From assembly GCA_905216215.1 (NCBI GenBank), contig CAJMSZ010000008.1, forward strand, positions 1-64,000: a stretch of 64,000 nt of DNA, read 5' to 3'. Under the pieces are notes generated by a model. It was given only the letters and a program-made list of their open reading frames with translations, was not told the DNA's origin and ran no database searches. The translations under genes were made by a program, and so were the position numbers. Below, in pieces: positions 1 through 7,495 of this stretch. Source of the DNA: an uncultured bacterium. Its GTDB lineage: Bacteria > Bacillota > Clostridia > Lachnospirales > Lachnospiraceae. How positions within the stretch are numbered: the first letter of the stretch is position 1; each line of letters opens with the position of its first letter.

Positions 1-18
1 AAAGAGAGGGTTTTTCAG

Positions 19-702
19 ATGAATACAATCGCAGAACGGATTAAATTTGCCATGAAAGCAAAAAATAAAAAACAAGTAGATATAGTCAAAGATACTGGTA
101 TCAGCAAAGGGGCGTTCAGTTCCTACCTTTCAGGACAATACAATCCGAAAGCTGATAAACTAGAACTGATTGCTGACTCTTTAGATGTAGATTTGCGTTG
201 GCTTTACGGGGAAAATGTGCCTATGGAAAATACTCAAAGAAATAATACTGCCCTGCAATACGTCTTTTACAACAACTCCTGCTCCGAGTATCTTCTTGAT
301 GATTTAGATGATATGTATATCGCAATGAAAACACAGTATTCCGCCCTCATTCCACGCTTTTATGTCCTTGTCAACCGAAGCGAAAATGAAGTACACATAC
401 TGCCTTTATTTTTAAGAGAAGATAGTTCCGAGTTCTACGAATGTCCGTCTGATTTTTTCCATGCAGACAGGCACAGCGTTTTTACAAGAGATTTTGACAG
501 TATCAATGTGGAACTTTCAACTGCCACCGTCTATTATTATGGAATTGATACAAAGACTTATGAACCGAAAGTTACCACGCTGTCCTACTCACAAGCTGAC
601 GACTGCTTTTATATCGACAATGGAATACAGAGCGGTCACATAAAAGCATTTGAAAAAGAACTGGTAAAAGAAGCACTTTACTTAAAGCATAACGCCCAGT
701 AA
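19..702 (+). CDS. XRE-family helix-turn-helix transcriptional regulator
   Basis: A 227-residue protein. Residues about 5-60 form a Cro/C1-type helix-turn-helix (TGISKGAFSSYLSGQYNP is the recognition region), followed by a LRWLYGE segment typical of phage and conjugative-element repressors. The remaining 160 residues have no family I recognise and contain no LexA-type Ser/Lys protease motif that I can see. An AGAGAGGG ribosome site precedes the ATG. It is the only gene on this side of a hairpin and stands next to accessory sigma-factor genes, so a role as an element-borne regulator is likely but is inference. Confidence 0.8.
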   Translation: MNTIAERIKFAMKAKNKKQVDIVKDTGISKGAFSSYLSGQYNPKADKLELIADSLDVDLRWLYGENVPMENTQRNNTALQYVFYNNSCSEYLLDDLDDMYIAMKTQYSALIPRFYVLVNRSENEVHILPLFLREDSSEFYECPSDFFHADRHSVFTRDFDSINVELSTATVYYYGIDTKTYEPKVTTLSYSQADDCFYIDNGIQSGHIKAFEKELVKEALYLKHNAQ

Positions 703-708
703 CAGACA

Positions 709-745
709 AGAGGACTTGCAAGGTTTCTGACCTTTCAAGTCCTCT
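709..745 (+). terminator. Stem-loop after the XRE gene
   Basis: AGAGGACTTG (709-718) pairs perfectly with CAAGTCCTCT (736-745), and an inner AAGG/CCTT pair extends it. It begins 7 bases after the stop codon. There is no U-run after the stem, so it may be a weak terminator or an RNA 3' end structure. Confidence 0.45.
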
Positions 746-780
746 GCTGTATCATGGTGCTGTTGGCTGTGTCCGTTCCG

Positions 781-824
781 TCAAGGACTGCCCTACGGCG
801 TATCGGCTTCGCCTTGATCCTTGA
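781..824. repeat. Short inverted repeat TCAAGGA/TCCTTGA
   Basis: TCAAGGA at 781-787 is mirrored by TCCTTGA at 818-824 in a GC-richer stretch between the XRE gene and the converging anti-sigma gene. The local composition differs from the flanking AT-rich DNA. Function is unknown; it could be a terminator stem or part of an element end. Confidence 0.35.
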
Positions 825-838
825 CCTCACTACACACC

Positions 839-1426
839 TTATTTTATTTTCTCATCTACCAATTCTCCATTTTCAATCACAACGATTCTGTCTTTAAATT
901 CTAGTATCCACTGAGGTGGTTCTCCACTTCTATTACTCTCCCCTTCTAAGCGAACTACATTTTCATCATGTCCCCATATATTTCGAGCATACATAACTTT
1001 CAAACTAGATTTGTTCTGATCCGTTGCCCCCGAAAAATTCAACTCATATCCTGGTTTCCCTTGCAGTGTAAGATAAGCCGTATCTCCTTGAACCCCATAA
1101 TTTAAAATAACATTTTCATACATTGCTACGCCATGTGTCCAATGAAAACCAACTCCCATAAGAACTCCCGACAAAACAAACGCTCCAACGAATATGCCTA
1201 ATGCTTTTTTTCTATTTTTTTTCTTGATTTTCTTAATTAAATTTACATCTTCAATTTCTTCATTTGTTATCACTGAAAAATTATCAATGTCCCCTGTCAT
1301 TTCTTGATAGTATTTTTGACATTCTTCACAATTTTTCAAGTGTTTTTCGATTTCTTGATTACTTTCTTTACTTGTCAACCCATCAATATATAAAGGTAAC
1401 AAATCTCTAATTATTTCACATTTCAT
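839..1426 (-). CDS. Anti-sigma factor with N-terminal zinc finger (zf-HC2 type)
   Basis: A 195-residue protein that begins with the C3...H29xxxC33xxC36 pattern of zinc-containing anti-sigma domains (HLKNCEEC), followed by a linker, one membrane segment at about residues 75-95 and an extracytoplasmic tail. Family knowledge: such proteins hold a cognate ECF sigma factor at the membrane and release it on a signal. Its start overlaps the 3' end of the upstream sigma gene by 11 bases, which implies translational coupling and partnership. The ribosome site AGGAGAG lies inside the sigma gene. The inducing signal cannot be read from sequence. Confidence 0.85.
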   Translation of the reverse strand: MKCEIIRDLLPLYIDGLTSKESNQEIEKHLKNCEECQKYYQEMTGDIDNFSVITNEEIEDVNLIKKIKKKNRKKALGIFVGAFVLSGVLMGVGFHWTHGVAMYENVILNYGVQGDTAYLTLQGKPGYELNFSGATDQNKSSLKVMYARNIWGHDENVVRLEGESNRSGEPPQWILEFKDRIVVIENGELVDEKIK

Positions 1427-1901
1427 GGTTACTCTCCTTTCTTATTCTTTGCTTTCCACGATAAAAAGTCACTCTTGCCCAATTTTCATCTTTACCCATA
1501 ATTTCTCCAATTTCTTTAAATGTAAAATCGCCATTTAATCTCAAATACATAACTTCTCGCACCGGCTCCTCCAACAAATGAAGTTTTTTATACAACTCTA
1601 TTACTTCCATTTTCTGTATTGCCGAATTTTCTGTAATTTTCTGACAAGTAGTTTCTTCTACATATTCTGCCACTACTTCTCTATCTTTTTTCTTTAGCTC
1701 TTTATACCATAAATGTTTTGCAATCGAACATAACCATACATATATCTTACAGTCACCACGAAAACTATCAATAGATTTTAGCGCTTGAAAAAAAGTTTCT
1801 TGTGTGAGTTCTTCGCTTAAATGAGCATCATGACAAAGGCTAAATAAAAAATTATATACTTGTGGCATATATTTTCGATAGATTTCTACCATTTCTTCCA
1901 T
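1416..1901 (-). CDS. ECF-type RNA polymerase sigma factor
   Basis: A 161-residue protein with sigma region 2 (QVYNFLFSLCHDAHLSEELTQETF and the following FRGDCKIYVWLCSIAKHLW) and region 4 (PVREVMYLRLNGDFTFKEIGEIMG, then WARVTFYRGKQRIRK). There are no regions 1 or 3, as in the ECF group. AAAGGAGGG precedes the ATG. It forms a two-gene unit with the overlapping anti-sigma gene. It is unrelated in detail to the second ECF sigma at 19.5 kb. Confidence 0.9.
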   Translation of the reverse strand: MEEMVEIYRKYMPQVYNFLFSLCHDAHLSEELTQETFFQALKSIDSFRGDCKIYVWLCSIAKHLWYKELKKKDREVVAEYVEETTCQKITENSAIQKMEVIELYKKLHLLEEPVREVMYLRLNGDFTFKEIGEIMGKDENWARVTFYRGKQRIRKESNHEM

Positions 1902-1920
1902 ACTCTACCCTCCTTTACCT

Positions 1921-1937
1921 ATATGTACTTTACATAT
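1921..1937 (-). promoter_or_regulatory. Palindrome upstream of the ECF sigma operon
   Basis: ATATGTA (1921-1927), CTT, TACATAT (1931-1937) is a perfect 7-bp dyad centred 28 bases upstream of the sigma start codon. It lies where a promoter or operator would be expected. A TGTAAC element, which could be an ECF -35, lies just upstream on the minus strand. Regulatory role is inference. Confidence 0.35.
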
Positions 1938-1969
1938 ATTTTTCGTTACACAAATTTTTTAATTTTTAA

Positions 1970-2007
1970 AAATGGCGTAGATAATGTTCCCACTACCTAC
2001 GCCATTT
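1970..2007 (-). terminator. Stem-loop, minus-strand terminator-like
   Basis: AAATGGCGTAG (1970-1980) pairs with CTACGCCATTT (1997-2007), 11 bp around a 16-base loop. Read on the minus strand the stem is followed by TTTAAAAATT, so it would best terminate a minus-strand transcript. No gene lies immediately upstream on that strand, so the gene it once served may have been lost. Confidence 0.4.
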
Positions 2008-2027
2008 CTCATTACATCTTTGAAATA

Positions 2028-2073
2028 TTTACTCCATTTTCTTTCAACTTTTACTCCAAATTTACTCCATTTT
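2028..2073. repeat. Three direct repeats of TTTACTCCA
   Basis: TTTACTCCATTTT (2028), TTTACTCCAAA (2050) and TTTACTCCATTTT (2061) lie within 46 bases. Tandem short repeats of this form often follow the 3' end of Firmicutes tyrosine-integrase genes, and the + strand reads ...FTPF...KFTPF-stop here. This resembles the C-terminal tail of such integrases. I infer an integration scar. The stretch 1902-2367 otherwise contains no gene that I can support. Confidence 0.4.
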
Positions 2074-2239
2074 AAAAATTTGTTACGATATTTTGCGATA
2101 TGCTACGATACCTTTTCTTTGAAGAAAAATGTCCGTAAACCTTGATTTTAAACGAACTTTTCAATATTTCCAAGCACTTTATTCTGTTGTGAGATTTTCT
2201 TCTCAAATTATTTTTGCACAATAGTGATAATGTGATTGC

Positions 2240-2299
2240 AAATGGGACAGATAGGAAACACTGGAAATAACAGTTGTTTTTGGATATCATGTCCCATTT
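2240..2299. repeat. Inverted repeat flanking the promoter of the peptidoglycan operon
   Basis: AAATGGGACA (2240-2249) is perfectly mirrored by TGTCCCATTT (2290-2299). The right arm abuts the -35 box at 2301. It could be an operator, a hairpin left by a small insertion, or an att remnant. The 40-base spacer contains no other clear motif. Confidence 0.4.
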
Positions 2300-2300
2300 C

Positions 2301-2330
2301 TTGACATGCTCAAAAAAGATGAGTTATAAT
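2301..2330 (+). promoter_or_regulatory. Sigma-A promoter of the ATP-grasp/racemase/MurE-like operon
   Basis: TTGACA (2301-2306), an 18-base spacer and TATAAT (2325-2330). Both hexamers match consensus. It lies 37 bases upstream of the first ATG of the operon. Confidence 0.75.
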
Positions 2331-2367
2331 GCTATAAGCTATAAGAGGAAAGGAGCGTGCTCTTGGC

Positions 2368-3591
2368 ATGTTGACATTTGAGGAAAGAGAATTTATCCCG
2401 GTTGTACTTGGCGGGGATATTAACACATATAGCGTGGCACGCGCATTTTATGAAGAATATCATGTGAAGACTTATGTATTTGGAAAGTTTCCGTCGGGAC
2501 CGAGCTATCACAGTAAGATCACGATTTACGAGCATAATACCCAAATTGATACAGATGCTTATTTTCTGGAACGAATCGAAAAATTTGCAGAAGAACATAA
2601 GGATAAGAAGATTATTCTGATGGCTGCCAGTGACGGTTATGCCGCACAGATTATGAGAAACCGGGAGAAGCTGGAGAAGCTGGGCAATCATATCATTGCA
2701 CCATATCCGAATTACGAGCTTATGGAATATTTACAGAGAAAAGACAATTTCTATCAGCTTTGTGACAAGCATGGTGTGGATTATCCGGGAACTATTATTT
2801 ATGACCCATCTATGGGGTTGGATTTTGAAATGAATTTTTCTTATCCGGTAGTGCTGAAGCCTACAGAGAGTACCCATTACTGGGAGCATCCATTTCCAAC
2901 ACAGAAGAAAGTATTTATTGTAAACAGCAGGGAAGAACTGAATCAGGCAATCAGGGATACTTACGATGCGGGATATCCGGATAAGATGATTATTCAGGAT
3001 ATGATTCCGGGGAATGATGAGAATATGGCGGTGCTTACTTCTTACTCAGACCAGAATGGGAAAGTGAAGATGATGTGCCTGGGACATGTTCTGCTGGAAG
3101 AGCATACACCTCATGGTTTGGGAAATCATGCGCTGATTATTACGGAACCAAATGAAGAACTGATGCTTCGCGTGAAGAATTTACTGGAAGATATGCATTA
3201 TGTTGGATTTTCCAACTGTGATATCAAGTTTGACAAGCGGGATGGAAAATACAAATTTTTCGAAATTAATACCCGACAGGGGAGAAGTAATTTCTATGTG
3301 ACTGGTTCTGGTTATAATGTGGCAAAATATGTTGTGGAAGAATATATTTACGGAAAAGAAATCCAGTTTGAAATGGCGAAAGAGGAACACCTCTGGATGG
3401 TAGTTCCAAAACAAGTGGCACTGAAGTATGTCAAGGAACCACAGAATCAGGAGAAAATGCGTAAACTGATGAAAGAGAAGAAGGTAGTCAATCCTGTGTT
3501 CATGAAGGGCGATCTGGCACCAAAGAGACTTTATGGATTACTCAGAACATATTTCAGTCATTTTGTAAAATTTAAGAAGTATTACAGCTAA
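2368..3591 (+). CDS. ATP-grasp carboxylate-amine ligase, D-aspartate ligase (Asl) family
   Basis: A 407-residue ATP-grasp protein. The N-terminal part (FIPVVLGGDINTYSVARAF) and the metal/ATP-binding part (NCDIKFDKRDGKYKFFEIN followed by RQGRSNFYVT) resemble Asl of Enterococcus faecium, which adds D-aspartate to the side chain of UDP-MurNAc-pentapeptide. Asl and an aspartate racemase are neighbours in E. faecium too, and the next gene here is an aspartate racemase. The predicted reaction is therefore ATP-dependent transfer of D-Asp (or a similar D-amino acid) to a peptidoglycan precursor in the cytoplasm. AGGAAAGGAG sits 12 bases before the ATG. First gene of a three-gene operon (15-base and 13-base gaps). 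The actual acceptor is not visible from sequence. Confidence 0.8.
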   Translation: MLTFEEREFIPVVLGGDINTYSVARAFYEEYHVKTYVFGKFPSGPSYHSKITIYEHNTQIDTDAYFLERIEKFAEEHKDKKIILMAASDGYAAQIMRNREKLEKLGNHIIAPYPNYELMEYLQRKDNFYQLCDKHGVDYPGTIIYDPSMGLDFEMNFSYPVVLKPTESTHYWEHPFPTQKKVFIVNSREELNQAIRDTYDAGYPDKMIIQDMIPGNDENMAVLTSYSDQNGKVKMMCLGHVLLEEHTPHGLGNHALIITEPNEELMLRVKNLLEDMHYVGFSNCDIKFDKRDGKYKFFEINTRQGRSNFYVTGSGYNVAKYVVEEYIYGKEIQFEMAKEEHLWMVVPKQVALKYVKEPQNQEKMRKLMKEKKVVNPVFMKGDLAPKRLYGLLRTYFSHFVKFKKYYS

Positions 3592-3605
3592 AGAGGGAAA
3601 ACGAT

Positions 3606-4319
3606 ATGAAGAAATTAGGAATCATCGGAGGCATGGGACCGGAGGCTACCAGCTTCTTTTATGCAAGGATTACGGGAAGAACTAAGGCCTCATGTGACCA
3701 GGAACATTTGGATATTGTGATTTTAAGCCATGCAAGTATGCCGGACAGAACCCACGCTATTCTGACCGGGGATAAAAGTGATGTATTGGAAGCAGCAACG
3801 AAGGATATCCGGGCATTAGAAATGCTTGGGGTGGAGAATATTGCGATTCCATGTAATACGTTCCATTATTTTCTGGAGGATTTGCAAAAAGAAACGAAAA
3901 TTCCAATTATCAATATGTTAGAGGAAACGGTAAAAGCTATACTGAAAGAGAACCCGAATGTTAAGAAAATTGGAATCATGGGAACCGATGGAACTCTGCG
4001 TGCAGGTACTTATTTCCGTGTATGTGAGAAGATGGGTGTTCAGGCAGTTGCACCGGGGGAGGAAGCGCAGAAAGGTGTTATGTCCCTAATTTATGATGAA
4101 ATCAAGAGCGGAAAGCCTGCTGATGAAACGAAATTTGTCCGTGCCTATGAAGATTTAAAGCAGCAGGGCTGTGATGCAGTGATTTTGGCATGTACAGAGA
4201 TTTCCGTGTATAAGGAATATCATGAAGTTCCCAAGGACTGCATTGATGCGATGGATATTCTGGTAAAGGAATCTATTTTGCGCTCCGGAGCAGAGCTGAA
4301 AGAAGCTTCATACAGATAG
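3606..4319 (+). CDS. Aspartate/glutamate racemase family protein, probable aspartate racemase
   Basis: A 237-residue protein of the PLP-independent Asp/Glu racemase family. The start (KKLGIIGGMGPEATSFFY) is characteristic of aspartate racemases. Both catalytic cysteines are present: C83 in IPCNTFH and C196 in ACTEIS. Predicted to supply D-aspartate to the ATP-grasp ligase encoded 14 bases upstream, the same pairing as racA/asl of Enterococcus faecium. Length is normal for the family. Specificity for Asp rather than Glu is inferred from the signature and the neighbour. Confidence 0.88.
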   Translation: MKKLGIIGGMGPEATSFFYARITGRTKASCDQEHLDIVILSHASMPDRTHAILTGDKSDVLEAATKDIRALEMLGVENIAIPCNTFHYFLEDLQKETKIPIINMLEETVKAILKENPNVKKIGIMGTDGTLRAGTYFRVCEKMGVQAVAPGEEAQKGVMSLIYDEIKSGKPADETKFVRAYEDLKQQGCDAVILACTEISVYKEYHEVPKDCIDAMDILVKESILRSGAELKEASYR

Positions 4320-4332
4320 GAAGGGATTACGG

Positions 4333-5850
4333 ATGAAAAAATATACATTAGCAGAGTATTCCGGTCTGCTGGAACAGGCACATTTGTTGAAGTGTTGTCA
4401 TATGGCAGATGCAGAAGAAAAAACAGTGGAGTATCTGACTTTTGATTCGAATAAAGTGACAGAAGGTACGTTGTTTATCTGCAAAGGAGCTGCCTTCAAA
4501 GCAGAATATCTGGAGGAAGCAATTCAAAGGGGGGCAATTGCATACGTCAGTGAGAAACAATACGATATAGAGACAGAAGTTCCGTATTTTCTGGTAAATG
4601 ATATCCGCGCTGCTATGCCTGCACTTGCAGAAAAGTTTAATAATGCACCCTGGAAAGAACTCACCATTGTGGGAATTGGCGGAACCAAGGGAAAATCTAC
4701 TTCAGCATATTATATGAAAGCGATTGTGGATGATTATATGGAGGCTACAGGCGGGAAAGAAAGTGCAATTCTTTCTTCCATTGATATTTACGATGGCGTG
4801 ATTCGGGAAGAGTCCAGTCTGACTACTCCAGAAGCGGTAGAACTCCAGGAACACCTGCGTCATGCGGCAGACAGTGGGATTACCTTCGCTCAGATGGAGG
4901 TGTCTTCTCAGGCACTGAAATATGGAAGGGTTCGTAATATGAAAATGGATGTTGGGATTTTTCTGAATATTTCAGAAGACCATATCAGTCCCATTGAACA
5001 CCCTGATTTTGAAGATTATTTTGCTTCTAAATTGCTACTGTTCCGGCAGGCAAAGTATGCAGTAGTTAATAAAGACGCAGATTTTGCCGGACGAATCCTG
5101 GAGGCGGCAAAGGTGTGTGAACGGACTGTCACCTTCAGTACACAGGATTCCCGGGCGGATGTTTATGGTTATGAGATTCAGAAGGATGGTCATGAGACGG
5201 TCTTCCGTGTAAAGACTGCGGAATTTGACGAAGAGTTCAGACTTACCATGCCGGGACTTTTTAATGTGGAAAATGCACTGGCTGTGATTGGAGCAGCCAT
5301 GCTTCTGAAGATTCCGGTTGCTTATATGCAGTCTGGTTTATATCGCGCGCGTTCCAAAGGAAGAATGGAACTTTATAGCAGCGAAGATAAGCAGAGAATT
5401 GCGATTGTGGATTTTGCTCATAATAAATTAAGCTACGAGAAATTATTTTCTTCCACCAAGGACGAGTATCCGGATTATAAAATCGTTGCCGTATTTGGTT
5501 CTCCTGGAAATAAAGCACTTACCAGAAGAAGAGATATGGGACAGGTGGCTGGAGAAAATGCGGACATGATTTATCTGACTGCGGACGACCCGGCAAAAGA
5601 AGAAGTGCTGGATATCTGTAAACAGATTGCAGTATATGTAGAAGAACAGAAGTGCCCATACAAAATTGTGGAAAACCGGCAGGAAGCCATTCGAATGGCC
5701 ATGAGTGAAGCAACAGGGAAAACGGTGTTCCTGATTATGGGAAAGGGAGATGAAAACTGGCTTAAGTATGGAACAAAGAAGGTGCCATGTAAGTCAGATG
5801 CGGAACAGGTAAAAGAGTGTCTGGAAGAATATAACAGATTACATGTATAA
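4333..5850 (+). CDS. Mur ligase family protein, MurE-like, without the meso-DAP signature
   Basis: A 505-residue protein with all three MurE domains: N-terminal UDP-binding, central ATPase with P-loop GIGGTKGKST (114-123) and the lysine of ASKLLLF (K233) that is normally carbamylated, and the C-terminal domain. GRME (343-346) is intact; the usual DYAH is FAHN. At the amino-acid selectivity site meso-DAP enzymes have DNPR; here it is DDPA (418-421), closer to L-lysine-adding enzymes. It is co-transcribed with the D-Asp ligase and racemase, so it may act on the same precursor. It could be the genuine lysine-adding MurE or a paralogue with another substrate; a second MurE follows directly. Confidence 0.8.
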   Translation: MKKYTLAEYSGLLEQAHLLKCCHMADAEEKTVEYLTFDSNKVTEGTLFICKGAAFKAEYLEEAIQRGAIAYVSEKQYDIETEVPYFLVNDIRAAMPALAEKFNNAPWKELTIVGIGGTKGKSTSAYYMKAIVDDYMEATGGKESAILSSIDIYDGVIREESSLTTPEAVELQEHLRHAADSGITFAQMEVSSQALKYGRVRNMKMDVGIFLNISEDHISPIEHPDFEDYFASKLLLFRQAKYAVVNKDADFAGRILEAAKVCERTVTFSTQDSRADVYGYEIQKDGHETVFRVKTAEFDEEFRLTMPGLFNVENALAVIGAAMLLKIPVAYMQSGLYRARSKGRMELYSSEDKQRIAIVDFAHNKLSYEKLFSSTKDEYPDYKIVAVFGSPGNKALTRRRDMGQVAGENADMIYLTADDPAKEEVLDICKQIAVYVEEQKCPYKIVENRQEAIRMAMSEATGKTVFLIMGKGDENWLKYGTKKVPCKSDAEQVKECLEEYNRLHV

Positions 5851-5859
5851 AAAAGACGG

Positions 5860-5894
5860 CAGGGAGTGTGAGTGCACTTCCTGTTTGTGTTTTT
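5860..5894 (+). terminator. Rho-independent terminator between the two MurE-family genes
   Basis: CAGGGAGTG (5860-5868) pairs with CACTTCCTG (5875-5883) with one G-U pair, followed by TTTGTGTTTTT. It ends the ATP-grasp/racemase/MurE-like operon, so the second MurE gene is a separate unit or depends on read-through. Confidence 0.65.
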
Positions 5895-5933
5895 CATAAA
5901 ATACAGTAGTGAAGAAATGGAATGAGGAAAGAT

Positions 5934-7487
5934 ATGAACCTGCAATCGCTACTGTGTGGAACGGATTATGTAGTATTACAAGAAAACGCACCATTCGAAA
6001 GAATAGAAGTAGAAAATATTGTATGCGATTCGAAAAAAGCCGGACACGGATGTGTGTTTGTGTGCATTCGTGGTGCGAAGCACGATGGCCATGACTATAT
6101 AGAAGAGGCATGGATGCGTGGAACTGAGGTATTGATCGTCGAAAAGACAGGAAGACATGGACATTTATTTGATTTCCCGTCTGGCCTGACGGTATTTCTG
6201 GTGCGTGATACAAGAGAAGCTTATGCACAAATGGCGGCCAATTATTTTGGACATCCGGTTGAGGACTTAAAGGTAATTGGAATTACTGGCACAAAAGGAA
6301 AAACATCGGTAGCAGTTATGGTTCAGAAAATGCTTGAAAACCAGGGCATAAGAGCGGGCCTTATAGGAACGCTGGGAATTTTTGACGGAGAAGAGTGGAT
6401 TTTTACAAAGAATACCACCCCCGATGCCTTTACCATTCAGGAGTATTTTGCTAAAATGAAAGACAAAGGTTGCAAGTATGTGGTGATGGAAGTCTCCTCC
6501 CAGGGGATGAAGCAGAAGCGGGTATATGGAATACCGTTTTTTATTGGTGTATTTACCAATCTTGGAGAAGATCATGTGGGACCTGGTGAGCATACAAGCT
6601 TTAATGAATACCGATATTATAAATCCAGACTTTTTAAGGTCTGCAGGGTTGGAATAGGAAATTTGGATGATATCCAGACGGGGTATATGTTTCGCAGAAC
6701 CAGATGTGAAAAGTATGGCTATACCTGCCAGATGGAGAAAAAAGAAGCAGGAATATATGGAGATTCTCACATTCTATGTGGAGAAAACATTCAGCTTCTG
6801 ATGGAGGATGGAATTCCGGTGACTTACTTTACGGTCAAAGGAATATCTGTATGCCTGCAGCAGCCGGGAAGATTCAATGTGTATAATGCATTGGCAGCAC
6901 TTTCTGTGATGGAATGTCTGAAACTTCCTTTGGACTGTTGCGTAAAAACGTTGGAAACTGTATTTGTGAATGGACGTATGGAACGGATTTTTTGTAAAAA
7001 AAACATTGCGTGCTATATAGACTATGCACACAATGGCATGAGCCTCAGACAAGTGCTCCAGACATTGCGTCTTTACAATCCTTCCCGCATCATTCTTGTA
7101 TTTGGATGCGGAGGAGGGAGAGCAAAGATACGACGGCTTGAAATGGGTGAAGCAGCAGGAATGTATGCAGATAAAATCATTTTGACCAATGATAATCCGA
7201 GAGATGAGGAGCCGAATAAGATTATTCAGGATATTCAGGAAGGGATAGGGAAAGCAAGAGAAACAACAAAGGAAGCTACAGACGGGAAAACACAGAATCA
7301 GGTGGAAGTGATTATGGACCGTCCTATGGCTGTGGCAAAGGCAATACAAAGCGCCAGACCGGGAGATATTGTGTTGATTGCCGGAAAAGGACATGAAACT
7401 TATCAGGAGGCAGGAGGAAGACGCTATTACATGGATGATCACGAACTAGTGAGAAATGCTATAGCCTGTCGGAAAAACTACGAGTAA
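5934..7487 (+). CDS. murE: UDP-N-acetylmuramoyl-tripeptide synthetase with meso-DAP signature (MurE)
   Basis: About 517 residues from the preferred ATG at 5934, which GAGGAAAG precedes; an in-frame ATG at 5922 has a poorer site. The P-loop GITGTKGKTS, GRME and DYAHN motifs are present. The selectivity motif is DNPRDEEP, the classical meso-diaminopimelate signature. The predicted reaction adds meso-DAP to UDP-MurNAc-L-Ala-D-Glu in the cytoplasm. A low-complexity insert (KARETTKEATDGKTQN) lies between the selectivity motif and the C-terminal ATP-site region. This is a second MurE family member beside the DDPA paralogue, so the two may have divided roles. Confidence 0.85.
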   Translation: MNLQSLLCGTDYVVLQENAPFERIEVENIVCDSKKAGHGCVFVCIRGAKHDGHDYIEEAWMRGTEVLIVEKTGRHGHLFDFPSGLTVFLVRDTREAYAQMAANYFGHPVEDLKVIGITGTKGKTSVAVMVQKMLENQGIRAGLIGTLGIFDGEEWIFTKNTTPDAFTIQEYFAKMKDKGCKYVVMEVSSQGMKQKRVYGIPFFIGVFTNLGEDHVGPGEHTSFNEYRYYKSRLFKVCRVGIGNLDDIQTGYMFRRTRCEKYGYTCQMEKKEAGIYGDSHILCGENIQLLMEDGIPVTYFTVKGISVCLQQPGRFNVYNALAALSVMECLKLPLDCCVKTLETVFVNGRMERIFCKKNIACYIDYAHNGMSLRQVLQTLRLYNPSRIILVFGCGGGRAKIRRLEMGEAAGMYADKIILTNDNPRDEEPNKIIQDIQEGIGKARETTKEATDGKTQNQVEVIMDRPMAVAKAIQSARPGDIVLIAGKGHETYQEAGGRRYYMDDHELVRNAIACRKNYE

Positions 7488-7495
7488 GAGAAAGT

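Noticed and set aside
1860..2075. 71-codon plus-strand frame ending FTPF
   Set aside because: Antisense to the sigma gene 5' end and without a ribosome site; kept only as a hint of an integrase tail, not as a gene.
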